From Oceanospirillaceae bacterium (GTDB lineage: Bacteria; Pseudomonadota; Gammaproteobacteria; Pseudomonadales; Oceanobacteraceae): DNA of 64,000 nucleotides. This document shows, one piece after another, positions 16,503 through 24,141 of this stretch. The number at the start of each line of letters is the position of its first letter. The stretch's first letter is position 1. The position numbers and the translations under genes were made by a program. The notes beneath the pieces were generated by a model, which was not told the origin of the DNA, did no database searches, and saw only the letters and a list, made by a program, of their open reading frames with translations. The stretch is from positions 10,921-74,920 of the forward strand of contig JACKOM010000013.1 of NCBI GenBank assembly GCA_024234265.1, read 5' to 3'.

Positions 16503-16693
16503 GAGGTTGTGTAAAAACGTTAGCGAGGCAGTCAGAACAAGGCAAGAACGAGCGAAAAAGCACAGTTTATAGTCATAAATATGAGCTTCGCTCACCCTTC
16601 GGGCCGCCTCACGGCGTTCTGCCAGAGGCAGTGAGCATTTTGAGTTCGTTTTTAACGAAGTTCTGGCAACGCAGATAGTTTTTGCACAGCCTC
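16503..16693. mobile_element. MITE-like element, family B, copy 1
   Basis: The imperfect terminal repeats are GAGGTTGTGTAAAAACG and, inverted, GAGGCTGTGCAAAAACT. TTAAA lies on both sides (16498-16502 and 16694-16698) as a possible 5-bp duplication. Internal sequence is shared with 46165-46302, for example GCGAGGCAGTC and TTTTTAACGAAGTTC. There is no transposase ORF. The left TTAAA includes the stop codon of the glycosyltransferase. Confidence 0.75.
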
Positions 16694-16769
16694 TTAAAAG
16701 CATTTTTTAGCATGGTTAGCTGAGGCTCTTATGCTAGACTGAAGGCCATTCAACACTGAATATTTCATT

Positions 16770-18098
16770 ATGAGCACCCTGCAATCTTTCATGGTTATCC
16801 TGCTGCTGATCGGCATCAGCAGTTTTTTCTCCATGGCGGAAATTTCCCTCGCCGCTGCGCGTAAATTAAAACTCACCCAGTTAATGGATGAAGGTGATAT
16901 GCGCGCCCGTAAAGTGCTGGAATTACAGGACAGGCCCGGGGATTTTTTCACCGTAGTGCAAATTGGCCTGAATGCGGTGGCGATTATGGGCGGTATTATC
17001 GGTGAAGGCATGCTCAGCCCCTATTTTGCCCAATGGGTCGATTTTATCTACGGCGGCCCCGGTGGTGAGCAAATCAGTTTTATCCTGTCGTTTTTATGTA
17101 TTACCTCATTATTTATTTTATTTGCCGATTTAATTCCTAAACGTATAGCGATGATATTCCCGGAAAGTGTTGCCATGTGGCTGGTGCTGCCCATGGAAAA
17201 TGCCATCCGCTTTATGAAACCCTTTGTGTGGTTTTTTAATGGCCTGTCCGACATGCTGTTTAAAATGCTCGGCATTGCCACCCAGCGTGATGATGCCATC
17301 ACCGAAGATGATATTTATGCGGTGATGGAAGCCGGTGCCCAGGCGGGTGTTATCCAGAAAGATGAACACCAGCTGATTGAAAACGTATTTGAAATGCAGA
17401 ACGTGCTGGTCACTTCCGCCATGACAGCCCGTGACAGCCTGATCGTATTTTATTTGGACGATACCCAGGACATTATCCGCAGCAAAATTGCCGAAACCCC
17501 CCACAGTAAATTTTTGGTGTGTGATGACAATATCGATGGCATCAAAGGTTTTGTGGATGCCAAAGAACTACTCAAAAGTTTTATAAATAATGAATCCATT
17601 AACTTTCGCAAAGAAGGTTTATATCACCCCGTACCGATAGTGCCCGATACCTTATCCGTGTATGAAACCATGGATTATTTCCGTAATACCCGCACGGATT
17701 TTGCCGTGGTGATGAACGAATACGCCCTGGTGGTGGGGGTGGTGACCATGAAGGATTTAATGAGCATGGTCATGGGGGACTGGGCACAACATGCCGCGGA
17801 AGAGCAAATTGTAAAACGTGATGCCAACTCCTGGTTAATTGATGGCGCTACCCCTGTGATGGACGTGGAAAAATCCCTGGAAATTGATCACTTCCCGGAA
17901 AGTCAGCATTACGAAACCATGGCCGGTTTTATGATGTTTATCCTGCGTAAAATCCCCAAACGGACCGACAGCGTGATCTACGAAGGTTATAAATTCGAAG
18001 TGGTGGATATTGATAACCACAGGGTTGATCAACTGCTGGTGACACGGGTAAATCCCGATTTAAGCCCTGAAACCAAAGAGCAGATGAGTAAAGTCTGA
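16770..18098 (+). CDS. paeA: PaeA/YtfL-like membrane protein (DUF21-CBS-CorC_HlyC)
   Basis: This 442-aa inner-membrane protein has an N-terminal DUF21 domain with about four membrane segments (residues 1-190), a CBS pair (about 205-335) and a C-terminal CorC/HlyC domain (350-435, with SWLIDGATPV and GYKFEVVDID). The whole length matches E. coli YtfL closely: FFTVVQIGLNAVAI, LIPKRIAMI, HSKFLVCDDNIDGI and MNEYALVVG. YtfL/PaeA is associated with export of cadaverine and putrescine. The start ATG lies about 77 bp after a MITE-like element. The orthologue assignment is well supported; the transport role comes from the family. Confidence 0.9.
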   Translation: MSTLQSFMVILLLIGISSFFSMAEISLAAARKLKLTQLMDEGDMRARKVLELQDRPGDFFTVVQIGLNAVAIMGGIIGEGMLSPYFAQWVDFIYGGPGGEQISFILSFLCITSLFILFADLIPKRIAMIFPESVAMWLVLPMENAIRFMKPFVWFFNGLSDMLFKMLGIATQRDDAITEDDIYAVMEAGAQAGVIQKDEHQLIENVFEMQNVLVTSAMTARDSLIVFYLDDTQDIIRSKIAETPHSKFLVCDDNIDGIKGFVDAKELLKSFINNESINFRKEGLYHPVPIVPDTLSVYETMDYFRNTRTDFAVVMNEYALVVGVVTMKDLMSMVMGDWAQHAAEEQIVKRDANSWLIDGATPVMDVEKSLEIDHFPESQHYETMAGFMMFILRKIPKRTDSVIYEGYKFEVVDIDNHRVDQLLVTRVNPDLSPETKEQMSKV

Positions 18099-18164
18099 AG
18101 CCTTTCAGCGCGTTTCCTTGTTTGACATATATTGCAGCCCGTATTTTATTCAGTGGAAATCACC

Positions 18165-18671
18165 ATGTCTGATGAAATTAATTTTAAAAATAACCCCCTG
18201 CACGGGGTTAGCCTCAAAACCCTGCTGGAGGAAATGGTTGGTTATTACGGCTTCGAAATACTGTACGCCTATATGCAAATCAACTGTTTTAAAACCAACC
18301 CCAGTATTGAATCCAGCGTTAAATTCCTGAAAAAAACCGACTGGGCGCGGGAGAAAGTCGAAGCGTTTTATATGTATGAATATAAAAATCTGCCTAAACC
18401 TTCTTCCTCGCAATTTGCCATTCCACCCCGTGACCGTATTGTGCCTGAGCATCATAAACCCTCAGAGCCTGCACAATTATCCCTCGAAGATGCTGCCCGC
18501 CTGCAGGAGAAACGCGCCAAAAAAGCCGCTGAATTTAAGAAAGGTGGTTTTGGTAAACGTGAATATGGGGCGAATAAACCTGCACGCAAAACAACTGCGC
18601 CACGCAGTGAAAGCCGTGCTGAGAATAACAGCGGGGAAAAATTTAACCCGTGGTTGCAAGGCAAGAAGTAA
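18165..18671 (+). CDS. VF530 family DNA-binding protein (DUF2132)
   Basis: This 168-aa protein has the VF530 domain in residues 4-75: NNPLHGVSLKTLLEEMV, then INCFKTNPSIESSVKFLKKT and WAREKVEAFY. The family is a small helical fold proposed to bind DNA. An unusually long basic tail (residues 80-168) is rich in Lys, Arg and Ala with a GKREYGANKPARK stretch, which would add nucleic-acid affinity. The ATG at 18165 follows a plausible GTGGAAA ribosome site. It follows paeA by 66 bp. Confidence 0.88.
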   Translation: MSDEINFKNNPLHGVSLKTLLEEMVGYYGFEILYAYMQINCFKTNPSIESSVKFLKKTDWAREKVEAFYMYEYKNLPKPSSSQFAIPPRDRIVPEHHKPSEPAQLSLEDAARLQEKRAKKAAEFKKGGFGKREYGANKPARKTTAPRSESRAENNSGEKFNPWLQGKK

Positions 18672-18703
18672 TCCAGGTGCGGGGCTGCATTAACCCTCGC
18701 CCG

Positions 18704-19219
18704 CTATTTAAAACAAACTTTTTCCAACCCAACTAACTCAATATTGCCCTGCAATGGCTGTCCCACCCCGGCATCCAGCGGGTAGGGCATATGCTGCTGG
18801 TTTTCCACATAACCGCGGCGCCGGTAAAAATCCAGCAGGCTATTTTGCCCGGCCACCACCCAGATGCAGCAGGTATGTACTTGCCATTGTTGCCGGGCAA
18901 AATCTTCCGCAGCCTGCAAAAGGGCGTTGCCTAAACCGTGCCCCTGCAAACCGGGTTGCACGGCAAAGGTGCCGATTTCGGCGCAGCCGGGGCGCTCCAG
19001 CAGGTGCTGCACATACACACAACCGAGTAAGTGCTGATCTTCTGCGACCAAAAATACACTGCCGGGCAGGTGAAACTGCGCCTGAATATGTCCCTGGCTG
19101 ATGCGCGGGCCTTGCACTATGTGGGCTTCGTGGGTCCAGCCGCCCCCTGAGCGGTAGGCAAGATTTATTAGGTTTTCCAACCCTGTGAAATCCTCAATTG
19201 TGGCCTGACGTATGTGCAT
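18704..19219 (-). CDS. GNAT family N-acetyltransferase
   Basis: This 171-aa GNAT fold protein opens with MHIRQATIEDFTGLENLI. The acetyl-CoA-binding motif A is IGTFAVQPGLQGHGLGNALL near residues 92-111 (Q-x-x-G-x-G), followed by motif B at FYRRRGYVE near 131-139. The substrate is not predictable. It is convergent with the VF530 gene and divergent from the DUF2058 gene. The start ATG at 19219 is the first in-frame start that keeps the domain intact. Confidence 0.88.
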   Translation of the reverse strand: MHIRQATIEDFTGLENLINLAYRSGGGWTHEAHIVQGPRISQGHIQAQFHLPGSVFLVAEDQHLLGCVYVQHLLERPGCAEIGTFAVQPGLQGHGLGNALLQAAEDFARQQWQVHTCCIWVVAGQNSLLDFYRRRGYVENQQHMPYPLDAGVGQPLQGNIELVGLEKVCFK

Positions 19220-19362
19220 AACCTGACACTCTTTCCGCGTTGGCCCATCTTAAAGTGCCAGCGGGGCAGGTGCCATCCCCGTAGGCGCAGCCGTGGGCAG
19301 GTTTACCATGACAGGGGCGGGGCACTGCTCTAAAATGCGCGCATTCATTGAGGGGCACAGCC

Positions 19363-19902
19363 ATGGCATCGTTACAGGAACAATTGTTAAAAGCCGGTCT
19401 GGCAAATAAAAACCAGGCCAAACAGGCGGAAAAAGCCAAAAAACAAACCGCCAAAAAAATCCGTAAGGGTGAAGAAGTGGTTGACGAAGCCAAAGAGCGC
19501 GCCGAAAAAGCCCGTCTCGCCAAACTGGAAAAAGACCGTCAGTTAAATGCCCAGCAAAAAGCCGAAGCGGATGCCAAAGCCATTGCCGCACAAATTAAAC
19601 AACTGATCGAAGGCCACGCACTGGATTTGGCCGGCGCCAATGTGGATTACAACTTCACCGACGGCACCCGCATCAAACGTTTACAGGTAACAGCGTTAAT
19701 TCAGCACCAGTTAAGCCGTGGCATGCTCGCCATTGCCGGGTTGAACGGTAAATATTTTGTTATCCCCGGTTTAGTGGCCGATAAAATTCAGGAACGTAAC
19801 GGCAGTTTTATTATTTCGCGGGTGGATGTCAGCACCTTAGAAAAAATAGATGAAGATGACCCCTATGCGGATTATCAGATCCCCGATGATCTGATGTGGT
19901 AA
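19363..19902 (+). CDS. DUF2058 (YaiL-like) nucleoprotein-associated protein
   Basis: This 179-aa protein has an N-terminal lysine/alanine-rich coiled coil (residues 8-85, with runs such as KQAEKAKKQTAKKIRKGEE). A C-terminal globular domain follows (VDYNFTDGTRIKRLQV to the end). This two-part layout matches DUF2058/YaiL, a family found with nucleic-acid-associated complexes. The ATG at 19363 is preferred over the upstream in-frame start at 19348 because GGGGCAC lies just before it. Confidence 0.85.
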   Translation: MASLQEQLLKAGLANKNQAKQAEKAKKQTAKKIRKGEEVVDEAKERAEKARLAKLEKDRQLNAQQKAEADAKAIAAQIKQLIEGHALDLAGANVDYNFTDGTRIKRLQVTALIQHQLSRGMLAIAGLNGKYFVIPGLVADKIQERNGSFIISRVDVSTLEKIDEDDPYADYQIPDDLMW

Positions 19903-19986
19903 ACAGCCGTTAATATTGTGTTTTTCAGGCCTGTTTATAGATGAACCGGCCCTGGTTTTATCGCCCCATAAGACCCTGAGAGCTTT

Positions 19987-20307
19987 ATGCCACAGATTTA
20001 TTTTGTACATTTTCAGGTGCAGCCCGGCATGGACAACCCTGATTTTGAAAGTGTAGGCGGTGCCTACGCCATTTGTTTTATCCGTGCGCGTAATGCCACA
20101 AAAGCCAGTTTGCAGGCCCAGCAAAATTTCACCAATAACAACTGGCAGGTACTGCGCATTGAAGATGGCCCCTTCCGCGTGGAGCGTAATCAATATTTAG
20201 ATGATGAAGATAACCTCGCCGCATTTGATGAAGCCATGCAGGAAGGGGAGTCCTATATTTTGTATGAATGGCCGGTGGAAGCGCAGCCGGGTGAGACAAT
20301 TCATTAA
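19987..20307 (+). CDS. Hypothetical protein
   Basis: This 106-aa soluble acidic protein has no signal peptide. Alternating strands and helices (PQIYFVHFQVQPG, ASLQAQQNFTNNNWQVLRI) and a DEAMQEGESYILYEW end suggest a small ferredoxin-like or dimeric alpha/beta-barrel fold, but no motif decides it. A ribosome site (GAG) precedes the ATG. It is followed after 24 bp by a small membrane protein in the same direction. Confidence 0.75.
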   Translation: MPQIYFVHFQVQPGMDNPDFESVGGAYAICFIRARNATKASLQAQQNFTNNNWQVLRIEDGPFRVERNQYLDDEDNLAAFDEAMQEGESYILYEWPVEAQPGETIH

Positions 20308-20331
20308 TAAATGACACTTTAGGGATAGCGT

Positions 20332-20703
20332 GTGGAATTAAAAGCATTTGAAAAATATGTATTGATTACATTTGTGCTGTTTGTGTGCAGCAAAGTGAGT
20401 GGGCTTAGCATAGAGGTTTGCAAAGCCTATATGACCGATGCGGGTTATTCGGTGCAAGCCATTGCCCTGTTAAAAGTGCCGGCGTTTATTGCTGCCTTCG
20501 TGTTAAACCTGTGGGCGGGTATATGGCTGGCGCTTGAGGCAAAACAACTCAAACTCAAAATAGTGGTTTGGATGTTGTTTGGTTTTGCATTCGAACTCTA
20601 CGCAGTGTTGTTATTTTATGTTTTCCGTATGTACACGGATCACAAAAAAGAACTGCAAAACGTTCTGAATCACACACAAACAGCCAATAAAGAACACCCA
20701 TAA
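20332..20703 (+). CDS. Small integral membrane protein, unknown function
   Basis: This 123-aa protein begins at a GTG (20332) with TAGGGATA upstream. Hydrophobic segments at about residues 6-24, 43-68 and 75-100 suggest three membrane passes with a charged cytoplasmic tail (DHKKELQNVLNHTQ). No family is recognised. It probably shares a transcript with the preceding 106-aa gene. Confidence 0.7.
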   Translation: MELKAFEKYVLITFVLFVCSKVSGLSIEVCKAYMTDAGYSVQAIALLKVPAFIAAFVLNLWAGIWLALEAKQLKLKIVVWMLFGFAFELYAVLLFYVFRMYTDHKKELQNVLNHTQTANKEHP

Positions 20704-20740
20704 ACGCAGGTTTACATTTTGTATTAAAAGGGGATTTAAC

Positions 20741-21694
20741 ATGCACGCTGCATTGGTAACTGATTATACAAAATCACCCGTATTTACCCTGTGCAGCGAG
20801 CCACAGCCCGCCCCCGGTGAAGTGCTGGTGCATGTAACCGCCGCCGCTAAAAGCCAATTAGTGATGGCCCAGGCCAGCGGTAAACATTACGCCAGCCCCA
20901 AACCACCTTTTATTCCCGGCGTCGATGGCGTGGGTAAACTTGAAAATGGCCAGCGGGTTTATTTTGCATTCCCGCGCGCACCCCAGGGTGCCATGGCACA
21001 ACGTGTGACTGTGCCGCAGAACTACACAGTAGTCCTGCCCGATGATGTGGACGATATCAGCGCAGCCGCCATGGCAAACCCGGGTATGTCGTCATGGGCG
21101 GCATTAAATGAACGTGCCCATTTTAAAAGCGGCGAAGCGGTTTTAATTCACGGTGCCAGTGGTGCATCGGGCCGTTTGGCTATACAGATCGCCCGTTATC
21201 TTGGCGCTTCACGCATTGTGGCCACCGCGCGCAGTGCCCACCACGCCACGGATTTAATTGCCCTTGGCGCAGATGCATTTATCGATTTAAACCAAAACCC
21301 TGCAACATTAAATGCGTTATACCAGCGTGAATTTGCCGCCGGCCTTGGCATAGTGCTGGATTTTGTATGGGGCCCAAGCGCGGCAATCATTTTACAGGCG
21401 GCTGCCCCCCATGCCGAAGGTGCTGCCGCGCCGCGTATTCGTTATGTGAATATCGGTTCCATGGGCGGGGCGGAAATTTCCTTGCCTGCATCTGTATTAC
21501 GCAGCAGTGGCCTGGAATTAATGGGCAGTGGTTTGGGTAGCGTGGCCCATGTCGATCTGGTGCGCTGCATTGGTGAAATGTTACGTGCGCGGCAGGCCGG
21601 TGGTTTTAAAATTGCCGCAACAGCGCGCCCTTTAAATGAAGTGGAAAAACACTGGGCTGTGGCGACTCCTGAGCGCATGGTATTTACCCTGTAA
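20741..21694 (+). CDS. Zinc-independent quinone oxidoreductase-like MDR protein
   Basis: This 317-aa medium-chain dehydrogenase/reductase has an N-terminal GroES-like domain (residues 1-115, IPGVDGVGKLENGQRV) and a Rossmann domain with the NADPH motif GASGASGRLAIQIARYLGA near 144-162. No structural-zinc cysteine lobe is visible, so it belongs to the quinone oxidoreductase-like, zinc-free branch. The substrate is not predictable. It ends about 45 bp before the inverted copy of the dispersed repeat. Confidence 0.88.
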   Translation: MHAALVTDYTKSPVFTLCSEPQPAPGEVLVHVTAAAKSQLVMAQASGKHYASPKPPFIPGVDGVGKLENGQRVYFAFPRAPQGAMAQRVTVPQNYTVVLPDDVDDISAAAMANPGMSSWAALNERAHFKSGEAVLIHGASGASGRLAIQIARYLGASRIVATARSAHHATDLIALGADAFIDLNQNPATLNALYQREFAAGLGIVLDFVWGPSAAIILQAAAPHAEGAAAPRIRYVNIGSMGGAEISLPASVLRSSGLELMGSGLGSVAHVDLVRCIGEMLRARQAGGFKIAATARPLNEVEKHWAVATPERMVFTL

Positions 21695-21739
21695 TTGCAG
21701 CGATAAAACAGCTCAACACAACTTAAGACATTATCTGTT

Positions 21740-22245
21740 TTTTATGTATGCAGATTTACCACGGCGTTTATTCAGAACACTTAATGCGAACTTGCTGCGC
21801 CGGCTTTTTAAAGCGTCATAGCCCGCAGTCAGCATGGATGCTGACAAAGCGCCGGCGAAGCAGGGCATGGATGCCCCATGGCGCGTGGGTGTAATGGCGC
21901 GAATAAAAAACCGGAAATAAGCAGCAGTGTGAGTGACGGAAGGGTCTGGGAAGTCCCTTCCCAGAAAAAGAAAAACCGATTTAATTGCCGACCACTACAG
22001 AATTACAAAGGTTTTTTCTTGGGGGTCTTACCCCCAAACCCCTGCTTTGAACGCAATCGGGCGTTTGTCCTCACTCCAACAAAAAACACCCGCCCCCGCG
22101 CTATGGGGCATCCTGCCCTGGGGTCCCTCGCTTCACCAGCATCCCTGCTGGCTCGGGCGTGTTTTTTGTTTGCGTTTCGGCGCCCTTGAGCGTTCATTGG
22201 GTGCCTATCACAAACGGCGGTTACATCTGCGATATATGAAAAAAC
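21740..22245. repeat. Dispersed structured repeat, copy 3 (long form, inverted)
   Basis: This is the reverse complement of copy 1 (1-470), including its extension: CGCCCTTGAGCGTTCATT near 22180 and AACGGCGGTTACATCTGC near 22212 match the start of copy 1. The hairpin GTCAGCAT/ATGCTGAC at 21828-21845 replaces the GCTGGCAT/ATGCCAGC of copy 1 with three compensated pairs. Extra hairpins occur in the extension (CCAGCATCCCTGCTGG near 22135). An ORF with KKPEISSSVSDG and VWEVPSQKKKNRFNC is shared in frame with the other copies. Confidence 0.8.
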
Positions 22246-22277
22246 AGCATCGTTTTGTGTTGGAAATTCTTTATGAA

Positions 22278-22550
22278 TTAATTAGCCTCAGATGGTGGTG
22301 GGCCAGATGGGCGCGAACCGGAAGGGCGCGCCGCCAGGGTGCCATTAAAATCTTCACAGGTAGCCTGCATACTGTCACCCCGTGGGGTGGTAATAGTGAT
22401 GCTGTCACCGGCGCTTTTACCTTCACAGGCAGTAAAGGCTTCCTGGGGTGGTTGTGGTGGGTTGCCACCCTGATTTTGCGGTTGTTTGGCGAATGCACTG
22501 GCACTGCCGAACAAGACGCAGGTTAAGCATAAATACGGCATTAATTTCAT
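22278..22550 (-). CDS. Small secreted protein, unknown function
   Basis: This 90-aa protein has a signal peptide (MKLMPYLCLTCVLFGSASAFA, cleavage after about residue 21). The mature part is short, rich in Pro, Gln, Gly and Ser, and has two cysteines (FTACEGK and QATCEDF) that probably form one disulphide around an ITITTPRGDSM strand pair. No family is recognised. It stands alone between the inverted repeat copy and the leader of cassette array B. Confidence 0.7.
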   Translation of the reverse strand: MKLMPYLCLTCVLFGSASAFAKQPQNQGGNPPQPPQEAFTACEGKSAGDSITITTPRGDSMQATCEDFNGTLAARPSGSRPSGPPPSEAN

Positions 22551-22714
22551 GTTTATGACCCTGACAAGGTAACTGCAAAAGCGGGTTTGCTTTTGACTGG
22601 CCTCAGGTTAAGCCCCAATTGTGCAGAAAATATGCAAACAATATGGAAACATTGCTGCTTAACACTTTTTTACCCTTCAGTTTTAGCTGCGCTGGCATTG
22701 TGGGTTGTCGTGGG

Positions 22715-22919
22715 CGCTGGTAGTGTGAGTGCCTGAAAATCCAGTAGTATTTAAAAAGGTGCGCCGAGTTAACGCGCACCACTGGCCAAATTAACGCGCA
22801 TGCGCGTTTTGCCGGGAACCCCGTAAAAAATCAGGGGTAGTTTTTGCAATAAAAAAAGGATAGATTTTTTGAGTCTGTCGAAATTTAAAAGCGCGTACGC
22901 ATGAATAAAGCTCTTAGGT
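22715..22919 (+). other. Cassette-array leader B (attI-like)
   Basis: This is the homologue of leader A (4748-4960). The two direct repeats, GTTAACGCGC at 22768 and ATTAACGCGC at 22790, keep the 22-bp spacing, and the AACGCGCATGCGCGTT palindrome and CTGTCGAAAT motif are also kept. It ends at CTTAGGT (22913-22919), where the core G has become C. From 22560 to 22714 I see nothing else. No integrase is linked. Confidence 0.6.
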
Positions 22920-22935
22920 TGCTCGGGAGAGTCAG

Positions 22936-23256
22936 GTGAAAACAAGAAAAATTCCGCGTTGGGTTCTGATCTATATAGTGGTTTGTATGCTCATTAACCT
23001 GTTTCCAAACTATGGCGCGCCAAACTTTCGTTACAGCGGGTCAGATCCAGCCGTAAACGTTTGGAATTTCGGATGGCCCTTTGCTTCGTTAATTTACGAT
23101 TTCAGATCAGGATTTCACGTCGGTCCTGGAGTCGTTCTTATTGTACTTGCACAGTCTCTTATTCTTGGTGTTCTGGGGGCGATAATTACTGTCGTACGAA
23201 AATTGCTACCTAATAAGTTATTCAACCCGGACGCGCAAAAGCGGCGCGCCGGTTAA
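22936..23256 (+). CDS. Integron cassette B1 membrane protein
   Basis: This 106-aa protein starts at GTG (22936) with GGGAGAG upstream. Two hydrophobic segments are visible (about residues 8-24 and 63-88), separated by a loop rich in Asn, Phe and Trp. The C-terminal NKLFNPDAQKRRAG is encoded by the attC site itself, a typical feature of cassette genes that run into their recombination site. No family is recognised. The cassette spans 22914-23263. Confidence 0.7.
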   Translation: MKTRKIPRWVLIYIVVCMLINLFPNYGAPNFRYSGSDPAVNVWNFGWPFASLIYDFRSGFHVGPGVVLIVLAQSLILGVLGAIITVVRKLLPNKLFNPDAQKRRAG

Positions 23257-23269
23257 TTCTGCGTTAGGT
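23208..23269 (+). other. attC recombination site between cassettes B1 and B2
   Basis: R'' ACCTAAT at 23208-23214 and the core GTTAGGT at 23263-23269 bound a 62-bp site with inner arms AAGTTATTCAACCCGG and CCGGTTAATTCTGC. This is close to the classic short attC form. It overlaps the 3' end of the B1 coding region. Confidence 0.9.
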
Positions 23270-23273
23270 GTTT

Positions 23274-23591
23274 ATGAAATATATTTTACTTTTATTGCTA
23301 ACGTTTCCATTTTTCGCATTCTCAAATGAATGCAAGGTCGATGGAGAAGTTTTGTGGTGGTCATATGATCTTTGTTTTAGCATTCATGAGACTGATGATC
23401 CTGCGCATCCTGATGTGTTGGAATGTACTGAGCATAATTCCAACATTATACAAAATTTAGGTGAGTGTAGTGCGAAGGTTGAATTCAAATCACAGTTATG
23501 TAAGCGTAAATCAAGCAACGATACTGAATTTAAAAATTGTATGAGTCACAACGTTTTACTCGGTCCAGCAACTAAAAATCGTGGTATATAA
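23274..23591 (+). CDS. Integron cassette B2 secreted cysteine-rich protein
   Basis: This 105-aa protein has a signal peptide (MKYILLLLLTFPFFAFS, cleavage near residue 17). The mature part has six cysteines in about 88 residues (ECKVDG, LCFSIH, ECTEHN, ECSAK, LCKRK, NCMSH), so it is probably a disulphide-bonded periplasmic protein. No family is recognised. The ATG is 5 bp after the cassette core; a GTG at 23268 overlapping the core is an alternative. The cassette spans 23264-23620, opening with TTAGGT and closing with ACCTAAC. Confidence 0.75.
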   Translation: MKYILLLLLTFPFFAFSNECKVDGEVLWWSYDLCFSIHETDDPAHPDVLECTEHNSNIIQNLGECSAKVEFKSQLCKRKSSNDTEFKNCMSHNVLLGPATKNRGI

Positions 23592-23593
23592 AC

Positions 23594-23626
23594 ACCTAAC
23601 AAACGCGTTAACAAAGGACGTTATAC
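23594..23626 (+). other. Short attC site between cassettes B2 and B3
   Basis: R'' ACCTAAC is at 23594-23600 and the core GTTATAC at 23620-23626. Only 33 bp long, it has lost most of its inner arms. R'' matches the start of its own cassette (TTAGGT) exactly. Confidence 0.7.
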
Positions 23627-23648
23627 AAAGTTGAAAAATGGAGAAGGT

Positions 23649-24092
23649 ATGAATAAGGCACAAAAAACCATCGCTTATATTATTTTTGTTGGTTTCATTA
23701 TTTTATTGTATGCAATATCTGGCTTCTTTACTGGTGAGTTGTATTTTTGTGGAAGAAGTGGTTGCGGTGCTCAATACCTTTCTCAAGTAGATGCGCAAGA
23801 GATTCCAATGTTTTACTTGTTGTTAATTTTGTATGCTGCACTTGGTGCTTCTATTTTAGGCCTTGGGCTGTATGGATTATTTCATCCTGCTTTAAATGTA
23901 CTAGGGAAAGATATGAAGCCAACTAATTCATTTAAAGTTTCTTTGAGAGATCTCGACATCCTAATTGAATACAGGAAAATCGCTGATGCTAATGAATTAG
24001 TTTTAAAGTTGATGAAAGAGTACCAAAATAATCAAGCGCTGCTTAAAAGATACGAAAAAATAACGAGCATGATGAAAGACAAAAACAGATAA
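23649..24092 (+). CDS. Integron cassette B3 membrane protein
   Basis: This 147-aa protein starts at an ATG preceded by GGAGAAGG, which is preferred to the TTG at 23631. Two membrane helices are visible (about residues 8-28 and 53-78). The loop between them, CGRSGCGAQYL, has two cysteines. The C-terminal 55 residues are charged and helical (LEYRKIADANELVLKLMKEY-like). No family is recognised. The cassette opens with TTATAC (23621) and closes with GTATAAC (24119). Confidence 0.75.
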   Translation: MNKAQKTIAYIIFVGFIILLYAISGFFTGELYFCGRSGCGAQYLSQVDAQEIPMFYLLLILYAALGASILGLGLYGLFHPALNVLGKDMKPTNSFKVSLRDLDILIEYRKIADANELVLKLMKEYQNNQALLKRYEKITSMMKDKNR

Positions 24093-24118
24093 AAATATTT
24101 ATGCTAAGCGTCTTCTTC

Positions 24119-24140
24119 GTATAACAAGCGCGTGCACGCC
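24119..24140 (+). other. Half attC site closing array B
   Basis: R'' GTATAAC at 24119-24125 exactly complements the opening of cassette B3 and is followed by AAGCGCGTGCACGCC. No L' arm or core follows; the sequence runs straight into the stop codon of the EamA gene. The break point matches that of array A. Confidence 0.75.
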
Positions 24141-24141
24141 C

